Positions 17,162-25,286 of a DNA stretch of 35,941 nt are shown here, in pieces (positions within the stretch are counted from its first letter, which is position 1; every line of letters begins with the position of its first letter). Origin of the DNA: Xanthomonas pisi DSM 18956 (GTDB taxonomy: Bacteria > Pseudomonadota > Gammaproteobacteria > Xanthomonadales > Xanthomonadaceae); NCBI RefSeq assembly GCF_001010415.1, contig NZ_JPLE01000031.1, forward strand, positions 1 through 35,941, given 5' to 3'. The notes below the pieces were generated by a model. That model was not told where the DNA came from. It did no database searches and worked only from the letters and a program-made list of their open reading frames with translations. A program made the position numbers and the translations under genes.

Positions 17162-18073
17162 ATGACGATCGGCGAGTATTCGGAATTCTATCGCGGCAAG
17201 CGCGTGGTGGACTTCAGTGTGGACCAGCCCGCCAGCGGCGGCGACGTGGTGTACCGGCTGCGCCAGGACTACGAAGGCGAAGGCAGCCAGGCGGAGTTGC
17301 TCGACAGCCTGCTGGCGCAGGTCGACCCGGCCAGCATCCAGGCATTGATCATCGGCCCCTGGCGCGAGTCCTACGAGGAAGGCCCCAGCGGCTATCTGCA
17401 GCGGCTGATCGAACGCCGCGACGAACTGACCGCGCTGCGCGCGCTGTTCGTCGGCGACATGGTCTGTGAGGACTGCGAGGTGTCGTGGATCATCCAGACC
17501 GACTACACCCCGCTGCTGGCCGCATTTCCGGCGCTGCAATCGCTGCGCGTGCGCGGTTCGTCCAAATTGGCGCTGACCCCGTTCACGCATACGCAGCTGC
17601 AGGAACTGGCGATCGAATGCGGTGGGCTGCCGTCAGCCATCGTGCAGGCGATCGCCGACTCCACGCTGCCGGCGCTGCAGCACCTGGAGCTCTGGCTGGG
17701 CGTGGAGGATTACGGCTACGACGGCGATCTGGGCACCTATCAGCGGCTGCTGGCAGCCATCGGCCCGGAGCGTCTGCGCTATCTGGGCCTGCGCAATGCA
17801 GCCAACACCGACGAACTGGCGAGCTGGCTGGCCACCCAGCCGTGGCTGGGCAGCCTGGACACGCTGGACTTGTCGCTGGGCACCATCGGCGATGTCGGCG
17901 CGCGGGCCCTGGTCGAAAGCACGCAGCTGGGCCAGCTGCAGCGGATCGATCTGAGCCATCACTACATTTCTGCCGACTGGCAGGCCCGGCTGACGACGTT
18001 GCCGGTCACGGTGATCCTGGAAGATCCCGAAGAGGAAGAAGAAGACGAGCGCTACGTCGCTGTCTCCGAATGA
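17162..18073 (+). CDS. STM4015-family leucine-rich-repeat-like protein
   Basis: This 303-residue soluble protein is the first gene of a five-gene cluster known from other bacteria as STM4015 to STM4011. After a start with MTIGEYSEFYRGKRVVDF, repeated leucine-rich-like units follow: LQSLRVRGSSKL, LQELAIECGGLPS, LQHLELWLGVEDYG, LRYLGLRNAANTD, LDTLDLSLGTIGD, LQRIDLSHHYIS. These are spaced by 40-50 residues with helical segments, as in ribonuclease-inhibitor-like folds. The last 17 residues are strikingly acidic (EDPEEEEEDERYVAVSE). A strong ribosome site (GGGAGG near 17149) precedes the ATG. Function is unknown; the LRR part suggests protein-protein or protein-ligand binding. The next gene starts 1 bp after its stop, so they are coupled. 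Confidence 0.85.
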   Translation: MTIGEYSEFYRGKRVVDFSVDQPASGGDVVYRLRQDYEGEGSQAELLDSLLAQVDPASIQALIIGPWRESYEEGPSGYLQRLIERRDELTALRALFVGDMVCEDCEVSWIIQTDYTPLLAAFPALQSLRVRGSSKLALTPFTHTQLQELAIECGGLPSAIVQAIADSTLPALQHLELWLGVEDYGYDGDLGTYQRLLAAIGPERLRYLGLRNAANTDELASWLATQPWLGSLDTLDLSLGTIGDVGARALVESTQLGQLQRIDLSHHYISADWQARLTTLPVTVILEDPEEEEEDERYVAVSE

Positions 18074-18074
18074 C

Positions 18075-19214
18075 GTGAGCGCGCATTGGGTCGTGGTGGG
18101 GCCACGGGACAGCCGCAGGGTTGCTGCCCTGCAGCAGGCATTGCAGGCGCAGGGACAGCCTGCGGCCAAGGTGTTCGATTATCTGCAGCTGCTGGACACC
18201 ACAGCGCCGTTGCAGGAGTGGCTGGCGCGGCATCCGGCCGCGCTGGTCAAGCTGGAATCGCCGGGCGAGGCGCCGGGCTTGCATCAGGCGCTGATCGTGC
18301 GCGGTTGGCAGTGTCTGGGCCGGCCTGGGCCGGCACCTGCGCCATTGGCGCATGGCGAACTGGCGCATCAGCATCTGTGGCACGCGGGGTTTGCTGACCT
18401 GTTTGCGACCTTGCCGGCGGCGCGCTATCTGAATCCACCGGCGGATCTGCTGGCAATGACCGACAAGCTTGGCTGCCAGCAGCGCCTGGCTGCGGCAGGC
18501 GTCACCGTGCCTGCCCTGCTGGGCACGGTCGACAGCTACGCCAGCCTGCGCGAACGCCTGCAGGCGAGCGGCTGCAACCAGGCATTTCTCAAGCCGCGCT
18601 ACGGATCGTCCGGCGCGGGGGTGCTGGCGTATCGCTGGCACCGCGATGGGCGCCAGATCGCCAGCGGCTCGGCCGAGCTGGTGGTGCAGGACGGCCAGGT
18701 GCGGGTGTTCAACGCATTGCGCCAGCGCCGCTATACCCGCACCGAGGAGATCGCGCCGCTGGTGGATGCGATCGCCGCGCAGGGCGCTTACCTGGAGCGG
18801 TGGATTCCCAAGCCGCGCGCGCCTGGCCTGCCCGGCTATCACTACGACCTGCGCGTGATCGCGTTCGACGGTGCGGCGCGGCAGCGTGTGGCGCGTGCCA
18901 GCCGCGGCCCGCTGACCAATCTGCACCTGGGCAACCGGCGCCTGCCGGCGCAGGCCTGGCAGCGTGCCGACGTGGATGCGGCGGTAGCCAGCACCGTGGC
19001 GCAGGCGGCCAGCGCGTTTGCCGACTGTCGCATGATCGGTTTCGACCTGATCCAGCGCGCCGGGTGCTGCCATGTGCTGGAAGCCAACGGCTTTGGCGAC
19101 CTGCTGCCGCAGCTGCGCTGGCAGGGGCGCACGACTTACGAGGATCAGGCGGCACTTGGCGCCACCGTCGGCAGCGCCGCCGACACCGATTGCGAGAACC
19201 GCCGGCATGGTTGA
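18075..19214 (+). CDS. STM4014-family ATP-grasp protein
   Basis: This 379-residue protein resembles ATP-grasp carboxylate-amine ligases, which join an acyl-phosphate to an amine or thiol. The lid and nucleotide-binding loops are visible as FLKPRYGSSGAGVLAYR and HYDLRVIAFDG, and the metal-binding end as MIGFDLIQRAGCCHVLEANGFGDLLPQL (Asp, Glu and Asn in the typical order). The N-terminal part (HWVVVGPRDSRR) looks like the pre-ATP-grasp domain. GTG 18075 is the only start that follows the STM4015 stop closely. It overlaps the next gene by 8 bp. What it ligates is unknown; a RimK-like addition to a peptide or protein, or ligation in a small-molecule pathway, are both open. Confidence 0.85.
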   Translation: MSAHWVVVGPRDSRRVAALQQALQAQGQPAAKVFDYLQLLDTTAPLQEWLARHPAALVKLESPGEAPGLHQALIVRGWQCLGRPGPAPAPLAHGELAHQHLWHAGFADLFATLPAARYLNPPADLLAMTDKLGCQQRLAAAGVTVPALLGTVDSYASLRERLQASGCNQAFLKPRYGSSGAGVLAYRWHRDGRQIASGSAELVVQDGQVRVFNALRQRRYTRTEEIAPLVDAIAAQGAYLERWIPKPRAPGLPGYHYDLRVIAFDGAARQRVARASRGPLTNLHLGNRRLPAQAWQRADVDAAVASTVAQAASAFADCRMIGFDLIQRAGCCHVLEANGFGDLLPQLRWQGRTTYEDQAALGATVGSAADTDCENRRHG

Positions 19215-20025
19215 GACGCTGCCGGACATGCGCGCCATCGTCGGTGCGTACGACATCGTGCTGATCACCTTGGATACGCTGCGCTACGACGCTGCGCAGC
19301 GCTGTTTTGCACAGGGCGAGCTGCCGGTGCTGGCGCCGTACCTGCCGGCCGATGGCTGGGAGCGGCGGCACACGCCAGGCAGCTTTACCTACGCGGCCCA
19401 CATGGCCTTTTTCGCCGGGTTTTTACCCACCCCTGCGCGCCAGGGCCCGCACCCGCGCCTGTTCGCGCTGGCCTTCGACGGCAGCGAGACCATCGTCGCG
19501 CAGACCCAGGTGTTCGCCGACAGCGGCGATATCGTCGATGGGCTGTCGCGCTGCGGGTATCACACGCTGTGCATCGGTGGCACCGGCTTCTTCAACAAGG
19601 CCAACGCGCTCGGTGCGCAGTTGCCCGGCCTGTTCGGCGAGAGCCACTGGTCGCCGGCGTTTGGCGTCGCTGCCGCCGATTCGACCGAGCGCCAGGTCGC
19701 CCTGGCCTGCGCACGCCTGGGCGATCCCGCCCTGCGCGATACCCGCTGTTTTCTCTTCATCAACGTCTCGGCCCTGCATCAGCCCAATTGCCATTACCTC
19801 CCCGGCGCGGTACGCGACGACTTCGACAGCCACTGCGCCGCGCTGCGCTATGTGGATGCGGCGCTGGCGCCGTTGTTTGCCGCACTGCGTGCGCGTGGTG
19901 GTGCGTTTGCCATCGTCTGTTCCGATCACGGCACGGCCTACGGCGAGGATGGCTACCATGGCCATCGCCTGGCCCACGAGGTGGTGATGACCGTGCCTTA
20001 TGCCCATTTCCTGGTGACCCCATGA
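19207..20025 (+). CDS. STM4013/SEN3800-family hydrolase (alkaline-phosphatase fold)
   Basis: This 272-residue protein belongs to the alkaline phosphatase/sulfatase superfamily. Metal-binding aspartates are seen in IVLITLDTLRYD (D23, D28), the nucleophile region in HTPGSFTYAAHMAFFAGFLP (Ser/Thr), and the second metal set in CSDHGTAYGEDGYHGHRLAHE (D and H residues). It is much shorter than sulfatases or phosphatases (usually over 400 residues), so it is a minimal version. There is no signal peptide, so it acts in the cytoplasm. Start 19207 overlaps the preceding gene by 8 bp, and its TGA overlaps the following ATG (ATGA). The substrate is unknown; phosphate or sulfate ester removal, or phosphotransfer, would be chemically reasonable within a modification pathway. 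Confidence 0.87.
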   Translation: MVETLPDMRAIVGAYDIVLITLDTLRYDAAQRCFAQGELPVLAPYLPADGWERRHTPGSFTYAAHMAFFAGFLPTPARQGPHPRLFALAFDGSETIVAQTQVFADSGDIVDGLSRCGYHTLCIGGTGFFNKANALGAQLPGLFGESHWSPAFGVAAADSTERQVALACARLGDPALRDTRCFLFINVSALHQPNCHYLPGAVRDDFDSHCAALRYVDAALAPLFAALRARGGAFAIVCSDHGTAYGEDGYHGHRLAHEVVMTVPYAHFLVTP

Positions 20026-21383
20026 GCCTGCCTTCGTTGGCCGAGTTGCTGCGCCAGCCGCCCTATCAGGCCTATTCGTACTCGTATCCGCACAAGACCA
20101 GTTACCGGCCGCTGCAGCCGGCCGTGCCGTTGTCGCAGGTCTGGGCCGACGAACCCCGGCAGGCGCTGTTTCTGTACCTGCATATCCCGTTCTGCTCGTA
20201 CCGCTGCGGGTTCTGCAACCTGTTCGCGCTGGCACGCCCGGCAGCGGCGCAGGTGGAGGCCTATCTGCTGCAGATGGAGCAGCAATTGCGCGCCACCGTG
20301 CAGGCCTTGGGCACGCACCGCTTCGTGCGCTTTGCGATGGGCGGCGGCACGCCGAGTTATCTGACTCCTCCGCAATTGCAGCGCGTGTTCGACATGGTGG
20401 CGCAGCACGCGACGATTGCGCTGGACACCATTCCGGCCGGCATCGAGGTCTCGCCGGAAACCGTGGATGCCGAGCGGCTGCGGGTCTGCCGGCAGGCCGG
20501 CATCGATCGGGTCAGCATGGGCATCCAGAGTTTCAGCGCCGCCGAAGTGAGCGCACTGGTGCGGCCGCAGCAGCGCGACACGGTGGAGCGGGCGATCGCC
20601 ACCATTCGCGCCCAGGACATCCCGACGCTGAATCTGGATCTGATCTATGGCATCGCCGGGCAGACCGTGGACAGCTTCCTGGCCTCCATCGACAGCGCAC
20701 TGCGGCATGCGCCCGAAGAGCTGTATCTGTATCCGCTGTACGTGCGGCCGATGACCGGCCTGGGCCGGATCGAGGCCAAGAGCGGCGGGCGACGCAGCTT
20801 CGTGCTGCAACCCGAGCCGCTGGACGAGCGCCTGGTGCTGTACCGGGCCGGACGCGATCATCTGCTGGCGGCCGGCTACACGCAGGTCTCGATGCGCATG
20901 TTCCGCGCCCCGCATGCGCGCGATAGCGACGCGCCGGTGTACTGCTGCCAGAGCGATGGCATGGTGGGCATCGGCTGCGGCGCGCGCTCGTATACCGCCG
21001 GCCTGCATTACTCCAGCGAATACGGTGTCAGCCGGCGCTCGGTGGCGGAGATTCTCGATCACTACCTGGCGCGCGATCCGGCCAGCTTCGCCTGCGCCGA
21101 CTACGGCATCGCGCTGGATGCCGACGATGCCATGCGGCGGCATGCGATCCAGTCGTTGCTGGTGTTCCCGGGGCTGGACCGCGACGACTTCCGTCAGCGC
21201 TTCGGCCTGGATTGCCTGCAGGCCTTGCCGCAGCTGCAGGAGTTGCTGGCGCTGGGGCTGGCGCAGCAGCACGGAGCACTGTTGTCGCTCACCGCCGCAG
21301 GCATGGAGCGGGCCGACACCATCGGCCCGTGGCTGACCTCTGCGCCGATTGTCGAGCGCATGCAGCAGTACCAGGTCGGGTAA
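20022..21383 (+). CDS. STM4012-family radical SAM protein (HemN-like)
   Basis: This 453-residue enzyme carries the radical SAM cluster motif C58-x3-C62-x2-C65 (HIPFCSYRCGFCNLF) and the HemN-type layout: GGGTPSYLTPPQL (SAM-binding glycines), EVSPETVDAERL, GIDRVSMGIQSFSAAEV, LNLDLIYGIAGQT, and a C-terminal winged-helix-like segment (RHAIQSLLVFPGLDRDDFRQRFG). HemN relatives include coproporphyrinogen dehydrogenase, haem chaperones and methyltransferases, so the family name alone does not give the reaction; haem synthesis is unlikely in this context. The ATG overlaps the stop of the STM4013 gene (ATGA), implying coupled translation. It is followed after 7 bp by a second radical SAM gene. Confidence 0.92.
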   Translation: MSLPSLAELLRQPPYQAYSYSYPHKTSYRPLQPAVPLSQVWADEPRQALFLYLHIPFCSYRCGFCNLFALARPAAAQVEAYLLQMEQQLRATVQALGTHRFVRFAMGGGTPSYLTPPQLQRVFDMVAQHATIALDTIPAGIEVSPETVDAERLRVCRQAGIDRVSMGIQSFSAAEVSALVRPQQRDTVERAIATIRAQDIPTLNLDLIYGIAGQTVDSFLASIDSALRHAPEELYLYPLYVRPMTGLGRIEAKSGGRRSFVLQPEPLDERLVLYRAGRDHLLAAGYTQVSMRMFRAPHARDSDAPVYCCQSDGMVGIGCGARSYTAGLHYSSEYGVSRRSVAEILDHYLARDPASFACADYGIALDADDAMRRHAIQSLLVFPGLDRDDFRQRFGLDCLQALPQLQELLALGLAQQHGALLSLTAAGMERADTIGPWLTSAPIVERMQQYQVG

Positions 21384-21390
21384 GCGGCCG

Positions 21391-22242
21391 ATGCATCTGT
21401 CATTGCTCTATCGGGGACGGCTGAGCAGCTGCAATTACGCCTGCGATTACTGCCCGTTCGCCAAGACCTACGACAGCCCCGCCGCGCTGCGCCGCGATGC
21501 GCAGGATCTGGCGCGGTTCGTCGGCTGGGCGCAGGCACAGACGCGGCCGTTGTCGATCCTGTTCACGCCCTGGGGCGAGGGTCTGGTGCGGCGGCATTAC
21601 CGCGACGCGATGGTGCAGCTGAGCCAGTTGCCGCAGCTGCGCCGCGTGGCGATCCAGACCAACCTGTGCACAGGCATGCGCTGGCTGGACGCGGCCAATC
21701 TCGACCGCCTGGCGCTGTGGTGCACCTACCATCCCAGCCAGGTGACGCGCGCGGCCTTCCTGCGGCGCTGCCAGGCATTGCGCGAACGCGGCGTGCGCCA
21801 CAGCGTGGGCATGGTCGCCTCGCACGCGCACATGGACGAGATCGAGGCGCTACGTGCTGCACTGCCTGCCGCCACGCCGATGTGGCTCAACGCCTTCGAT
21901 CCGCGCCCGCCGAACTACTACACGCCCGAGCAAGTGCAGCGTTTGAGCCGGATCGATCCGCATTTCGGCTATAACCTCGCCCCGCCGCCCAGCTTCGGCG
22001 CGCCCTGCCTGACCGGCGAGTCGGTGCTGTCGGTGGATGGCGATGGCACCGTGCGGCGCTGCCACTTCGTCGCTACGCCGCTGGGCAATCTCTACGACGG
22101 CAGTTTCGCCGCGCAGCTGCGTGCCCGCAGCTGCCCCAATACGCGGTGCGATTGCTTCATCGGCTATGTGCATCGGCCGGACCTGCCGTTCCAGGCCGAC
22201 TATGCGGGCGGCGTGCTGGAACGGGTGCCGGCGACGGTGTGA
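21391..22242 (+). CDS. STM4011-family radical SAM protein
   Basis: This 283-residue radical SAM protein starts MHLSLLYRGRLSSCNYACDYC, giving the cluster motif C14-x3-C18-x2-C21. The C-terminal third contains a cysteine set suited to an auxiliary iron-sulfur cluster (APCLTGESVLSVDGDG, RRCHF, SCPNTRCDCF), as in SPASM/twitch enzymes that modify peptides or small molecules. It is the last gene of the STM4015-STM4011 cluster and lies 7 bp after STM4012. The product of the cluster is unknown. After its stop, a long-looped inverted repeat (22265-22296) precedes the convergent YceH gene. It contains no signal peptide. Confidence 0.9.
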   Translation: MHLSLLYRGRLSSCNYACDYCPFAKTYDSPAALRRDAQDLARFVGWAQAQTRPLSILFTPWGEGLVRRHYRDAMVQLSQLPQLRRVAIQTNLCTGMRWLDAANLDRLALWCTYHPSQVTRAAFLRRCQALRERGVRHSVGMVASHAHMDEIEALRAALPAATPMWLNAFDPRPPNYYTPEQVQRLSRIDPHFGYNLAPPPSFGAPCLTGESVLSVDGDGTVRRCHFVATPLGNLYDGSFAAQLRARSCPNTRCDCFIGYVHRPDLPFQADYAGGVLERVPATV

Positions 22243-22264
22243 TCCGTCAGTGCCGAGCGGTGAC

Positions 22265-22296
22265 CTGCCCGGAGCGGCTCGCACCGTGGCGGGCAG
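22265..22296. terminator. Possible hairpin between convergent genes
   Basis: Arms CTGCCCG (22265-22271) and CGGGCAG (22290-22296) with an 18-nt loop, extended imperfectly by TGAC and GTCA outside. It lies between STM4011 and yceH, which converge. There is no T-tract on either strand, so it would at best be an imperfect bidirectional stop. Confidence 0.3.
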
Positions 22297-22401
22297 TTGT
22301 CAGGGACGGCGCGCAGTTACCGCAGTGCACGCGCGGGCCGTGCCGCACCAGGCATTGGCCGCGTGCGACTGGCGGCGGGGCGAGCGCTTCGCTTCCTGCG
22401 C

Positions 22402-23058
22402 TTACTCGCCCAGGCGGGTAAGCAGCGCGGTCACCTGCTCGCGCAGTTCCTGCACTTGCTCTTCCAGGCTCTGCACGCGCGCTTCCAGGGCAGCGCTGTC
22501 GGCGCCGCGCGGCGTGCTCTCGCGCGTGGCAGCTGCGGCCTGCAGTGCGTCCAGATCCAGCTCGCCGCTGAGCAGATGCATGTAGCGGTCCTCGCGCTGG
22601 CCGCTGGCGCGCGGCAGTTGCACCGCCAGGCCGCGCTGGATCAGCCGGTCCAGGTGATGGCGCACGTCGTCGGCATCGTTGAAGCGCGCCAACCGCTCGC
22701 TACGCGCGAACAGCTCGCCCAGCGTCTGCGGGCCGCGCAGCAGCAACAGGCCGATCAGGGCCACCTGCTGGCGCGTCAGATCCAGCACGCTGCCCAGCCG
22801 GTGTTCGTAACGCTCGGCGCGCGAGGAGAACTGCTGGCGGACCAGCCCCAGGGTTTCGAGTTGACGCAGGGCGTGATGCACCACGCCGGTCTGCAGGTTC
22901 AGCACCGGCTCGCGTGCGGTCTTCTGGTTGGCGGCCACCTGCGCGGCGTTGACCGTGAGCGGATACGCATCCGGCGTGGTCGCCTCTTTTTCGATCAGGC
23001 AGCCAAGCACGCGGGCCTGGGCGGTATCGAGGACGGGCGGGGAAGGTACATCTGTCAT
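22402..23058 (-). CDS. YceH-family protein (DUF480)
   Basis: This 218-residue protein matches the YceH/DUF480 family, small soluble proteins made of two winged-helix-like domains and of unknown function. The family start [29 protein letters not shown] is seen at about residues 10-38, followed by [15 protein letters not shown] and [20 protein letters not shown]. The last 35 residues form a coiled coil ([28 protein letters not shown]), as in the E. coli homologue (215 aa). ATG 23058 is preceded by GGAG about 9 nt upstream. It is divergent from the lipoprotein phosphatase gene. Confidence 0.92.
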   Translation of the reverse strand: MTDVPSPPVLDTAQARVLGCLIEKEATTPDAYPLTVNAAQVAANQKTAREPVLNLQTGVVHHALRQLETLGLVRQQFSSRAERYEHRLGSVLDLTRQQVALIGLLLLRGPQTLGELFARSERLARFNDADDVRHHLDRLIQRGLAVQLPRASGQREDRYMHLLSGELDLDALQAAAATRESTPRGADSAALEARVQSLEEQVQELREQVTALLTRLGE

Positions 23059-23306
23059 GGGGGCGACTCCGGGGCAATCAGCGCACAAGCATATGCCGAT
23101 CCTGCATTGGCGTTCTTCAGGCCGCGATCCCATGCAGGGCAGCCAGAGCGGCAACGGGATCGAAGCGGCCGTCAGTCGTCGCAGGCGCATGAAGCACGCG
23201 TGCAACGCCAGCAAATCCCACGGTGGCCACGTCGCCGTGCGTGCGCACGTGCCGCTGCCCCGCAGCACTGCCGTCGGCCGGAGCGGGCGGGGCGGCGCGA
23301 ACCCGC

Positions 23307-23312
23307 TAAAAT
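23307..23312 (+). promoter_or_regulatory. Candidate -10 box ahead of the phosphatase-pyrF pair
   Basis: TAAAAT stands 38 bp before the start codon in an otherwise very GC-rich stretch, matching the sigma-70 -10 consensus in five of six positions. No clear -35 hexamer is seen 17 bp upstream. Confidence 0.35.
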
Positions 23313-23349
23313 CGCGGTCTTCATTGCCGCTCCTGTCCTGGTGGATGCC

Positions 23350-24306
23350 ATGCGCCCCTCGCTTTACGCCCCGTTGTCCCTGCTCGCCTGCACTGCGCTG
23401 GCCCTGAGCGCCTGCAAACCCGGCGATAAGGAGCTCGCGCAGCGCGCGCAGGACGCGGCCGTGTCCGCCAATGCGGCCGCCGGCGCCGCCGCAGCCAAGA
23501 CCGCCACGCCGCCCGCAGCCGCCACCGTGCCGGCCGGCGACGACAACCTCAACGCGGTGCTGTGGATGCAGCGCTCGGAGGAATACCGCGCCGTGGCCGA
23601 GCAGACCTACCGCGCCGCTGCCGACAAGCTGGACGCTGCGCTGAAGCAGCCCAACTGGGACGCGCTGGTGCCCGAGGAACGCGGCAATGCCGCCACCGGG
23701 CTGAAGCCGGCCGTGGTGCTGGACGTGGACGAGACGGTGCTGGACAACTCGCCGTACCAGGCGCGCCTGCTGCGCTACGGCAAGGAATACGACGAGCTGA
23801 GTTGGGACCAGTGGGTGGCGGAGAAGAAGGCCACAGCGATCCCGGGCGTGGTGGATTTCGCCAAGGCCGCCAACGCCCGCGGCATCACCCTGGTCTACAT
23901 CTCCAACCGCGCCGTGCACCTCAAGGACGCCACGCTGGCCAACCTGCGCAGCGTCGGGCTGCCGGTGGCCGATGACAGCGTGTTCCTGGGCCTTGGCACC
24001 GTGGTCCAGGGCTGCGAGCAGAACGGCAGCGAGAAGAACTGCCGGCGCCAGCTGGCCGGCCAGAAGTACCGCGTGCTGATGCAGTTCGGCGACCAGCTGG
24101 GCGACTTCGTGCAGGTCACCGCCAACACCGGCCAGGCGCGTGGCGCGCTGCTGCAGCAATACCACGACTGGTTCGGCGAGCGCTGGTGGATGCTGCCCAA
24201 CCCCAGCTACGGCGGCTGGGAGCCGGCGCAGTTCAACAACGATTACGCCCAGCCCTGGCAGCAGCGCCACGATGCCAAGCGCGCCGCGCTGGAGGTGGCC
24301 CGATGA
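23350..24306 (+). CDS. e(P4)-family 5'-nucleotidase/acid phosphatase lipoprotein
   Basis: This 318-residue haloacid dehalogenase-superfamily phosphatase removes phosphate from nucleotides outside the cytoplasm; the Haemophilus e(P4) member takes part in NAD salvage. The N-terminus has a lipoprotein signal ending in LSAC, so Cys22 would be lipidated and the protein anchored in the outer membrane. An Ala-rich linker (residues 35-65) is followed by the family motif [20 protein letters not shown] and the catalytic [16 protein letters not shown] (D125, D127). Later segments are [17 protein letters not shown] and [14 protein letters not shown]. An in-frame GTG at 23341 is possible but ATG 23350 gives the better signal peptide. 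Its TGA overlaps the ATG of pyrF, linking a phosphatase acting on nucleotides to pyrimidine synthesis. Confidence 0.92.
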   Translation: MRPSLYAPLSLLACTALALSACKPGDKELAQRAQDAAVSANAAAGAAAAKTATPPAAATVPAGDDNLNAVLWMQRSEEYRAVAEQTYRAAADKLDAALKQPNWDALVPEERGNAATGLKPAVVLDVDETVLDNSPYQARLLRYGKEYDELSWDQWVAEKKATAIPGVVDFAKAANARGITLVYISNRAVHLKDATLANLRSVGLPVADDSVFLGLGTVVQGCEQNGSEKNCRRQLAGQKYRVLMQFGDQLGDFVQVTANTGQARGALLQQYHDWFGERWWMLPNPSYGGWEPAQFNNDYAQPWQQRHDAKRAALEVAR

Positions 24307-25034
24307 GCCGCGCCCCGTTGCCGCTGGCCGCGCATGAGCGGCTGATCTTTGCGCTGGATGTGCCCGGCCACGACGAGGCGATCGCCTGGGTCGACCGCCT
24401 GGGCGAGTCGGTGTCCTTCTACAAGATCGGCATGGAGCTGCTGGCCTCTGGCGAGTACTTCCAGGTGCTCGACGCCCTGGCCAGGCGCGACAAGCGCGTG
24501 TTCGTGGACCTGAAGTTCTTCGACATCCCGGCCACCGTGGCCGGCACCATCCGCCGCCTGGCGCAGTGGCCGGTGAGCTATTGCACCGTGCACGGCTGGC
24601 ACGCCGGCATGCTGCAGGCCGCCGCCGAGGCCAACCACGGCGACATGCGCCTGCTGGCGGTGACCGTGCTGACCTCGATGGGCCGGCCGGACCTGGCGGC
24701 GATGGGCATCGACCGCGAACCGGTGGAGGTGGTGGTGGAGCGCGCGCTGGCCGCGCAGGCCGCCGGCATCGACGGAGTGATCGCCTCCGGCCAGGAGGCC
24801 GGCCCGATCCGCCGTGCCACCGGCGCAGGGTTTTCGATCGTCTGCCCCGGCATCCGCCCCGGCGGCCCGGTCGGCGACGATCAGCAGCGCACCGTGGGTG
24901 TGGCGCAGGCCTTCCACGACGGCGCCGACGCCATCGTGGTCGGCCGCCCGATCCGCCTGGCTGCCGATCCGGCCGCTGCGGCGAATGCGATCCAGGCCGA
25001 GATCCAGGCAGTGCTGCGAGCGGAGCAGCACTGA
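24303..25034 (+). CDS. pyrF: Orotidine-5'-phosphate decarboxylase
   Basis: This 243-residue enzyme carries out the last step of UMP synthesis, decarboxylation of OMP. The start region [20 protein letters not shown] includes the conserved Asp, FYKIGMELL the phosphate-contacting Lys, and [19 protein letters not shown] the catalytic D69-K71-D74 set. The C-terminal phosphate-binding part reads CPGIRP and [15 protein letters not shown]. Length fits the bacterial group I enzyme (about 240). The ATG overlaps the stop of the phosphatase gene (ATGA), so expression is coupled. No gene follows for 252 bp, and an intrinsic terminator lies 177 bp after its stop. Confidence 0.97.
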   Translation: MSRAPLPLAAHERLIFALDVPGHDEAIAWVDRLGESVSFYKIGMELLASGEYFQVLDALARRDKRVFVDLKFFDIPATVAGTIRRLAQWPVSYCTVHGWHAGMLQAAAEANHGDMRLLAVTVLTSMGRPDLAAMGIDREPVEVVVERALAAQAAGIDGVIASGQEAGPIRRATGAGFSIVCPGIRPGGPVGDDQQRTVGVAQAFHDGADAIVVGRPIRLAADPAAAANAIQAEIQAVLRAEQH

Positions 25035-25088
25035 CGGAGCATGGGGATAGTGCACGCTGCGCATGGTGCAAGCGAGCAAAATCAATAA

Positions 25089-25129
25089 GTTAAAGCGATA
25101 GAATTAAAGTGTTGCTTTAACGTTAAAGC
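25089..25129. promoter_or_regulatory. GTTAAAGC repeats with a perfect 16-bp palindrome
   Basis: GTTAAAGC occurs at 25089-25096 and 25122-25129, 33 bp apart (about three helical turns), and as its complement GCTTTAAC at 25114-25121. The last two form the perfect palindrome GCTTTAACGTTAAAGC (25114-25129); a further TTAAAG is at 25104-25109. The stretch is AT-rich against a GC-rich background. The central CG with symmetrical arms is a layout used by LacI-type operators, but the regulator is unknown. Confidence 0.55.
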
Positions 25130-25140
25130 CTGCGTACGAT
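25112..25140 (+). promoter_or_regulatory. Candidate sigma-70 promoter for a small transcript
   Basis: TTGCTT (25112-25117) and TACGAT (25135-25140) are separated by exactly 17 bp. Matches to consensus are partial (three and four of six). The palindrome GCTTTAACGTTAAAGC overlaps the -35 element and spacer, so a bound factor would block or adjust RNA polymerase. The predicted start is near 25147. Confidence 0.35.
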
Positions 25141-25146
25141 GCCCCT

Positions 25147-25240
25147 CGTCCGATGTCAGTCGGAAGCTGTGCCACTCATTGTCCACCGGGCTTGTCCCGG
25201 TTTTCGAAGGGATCGGGCCTTGTGCCCGGTCCTTTTTTTT
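25147..25240 (+). ncRNA. Candidate small RNA or structured pyrF 3' UTR
   Basis: About 94 nt between a plausible promoter and a strong intrinsic terminator, with no open reading frame of note. Three consecutive hairpins can be drawn: CCGAT/GTCGG (25150-25163), ACCGGG/CCCGGT with loop CTTGT (25185-25201), and the terminator stem with the similar loop CTTGT (25211-25231). The second and third hairpins resemble each other. It may be an independent small RNA, a 3'-UTR-derived RNA of pyrF, or simply a double terminator. I do not recognise it as a named family. Confidence 0.35.
25211..25240 (+). terminator. Rho-independent terminator
   Basis: Stem CGGGC (25214-25218) and GCCCG (25224-25228), extendable by GAT/GTC-type pairs including a wobble, with loop CTTGT, followed by eight consecutive T (25233-25240). 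Orientation is rightward, so it ends pyrF-strand transcription and not the leftward halogenase. A second hairpin with four T lies just before it (25185-25204). Confidence 0.85.
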
Positions 25241-25286
25241 GCCTGCCGATCGGTGCTTGCAGCGACTGCGTCGGCGGTGCCGTCGC

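Noticed and set aside
20022..21383. Annotation of the HemN-like protein as a haem-synthesis enzyme
   Set aside because: Its place in the STM4015-STM4011 cluster and the family signature point to a different, unknown reaction.
10943..22242. Mobile island carrying the MoxR and STM401x operons
   Set aside because: No integrase, tRNA, flanking repeats or clear base-composition change could be seen by eye; the idea needs genome comparison.
25142..25147. CCCCTC in the small-RNA region could pair with GAGGGG in the receptor ribosome sites
   Set aside because: Only six base pairs, and the segment lies at or just before the predicted transcript start, so it is probably not in the RNA.
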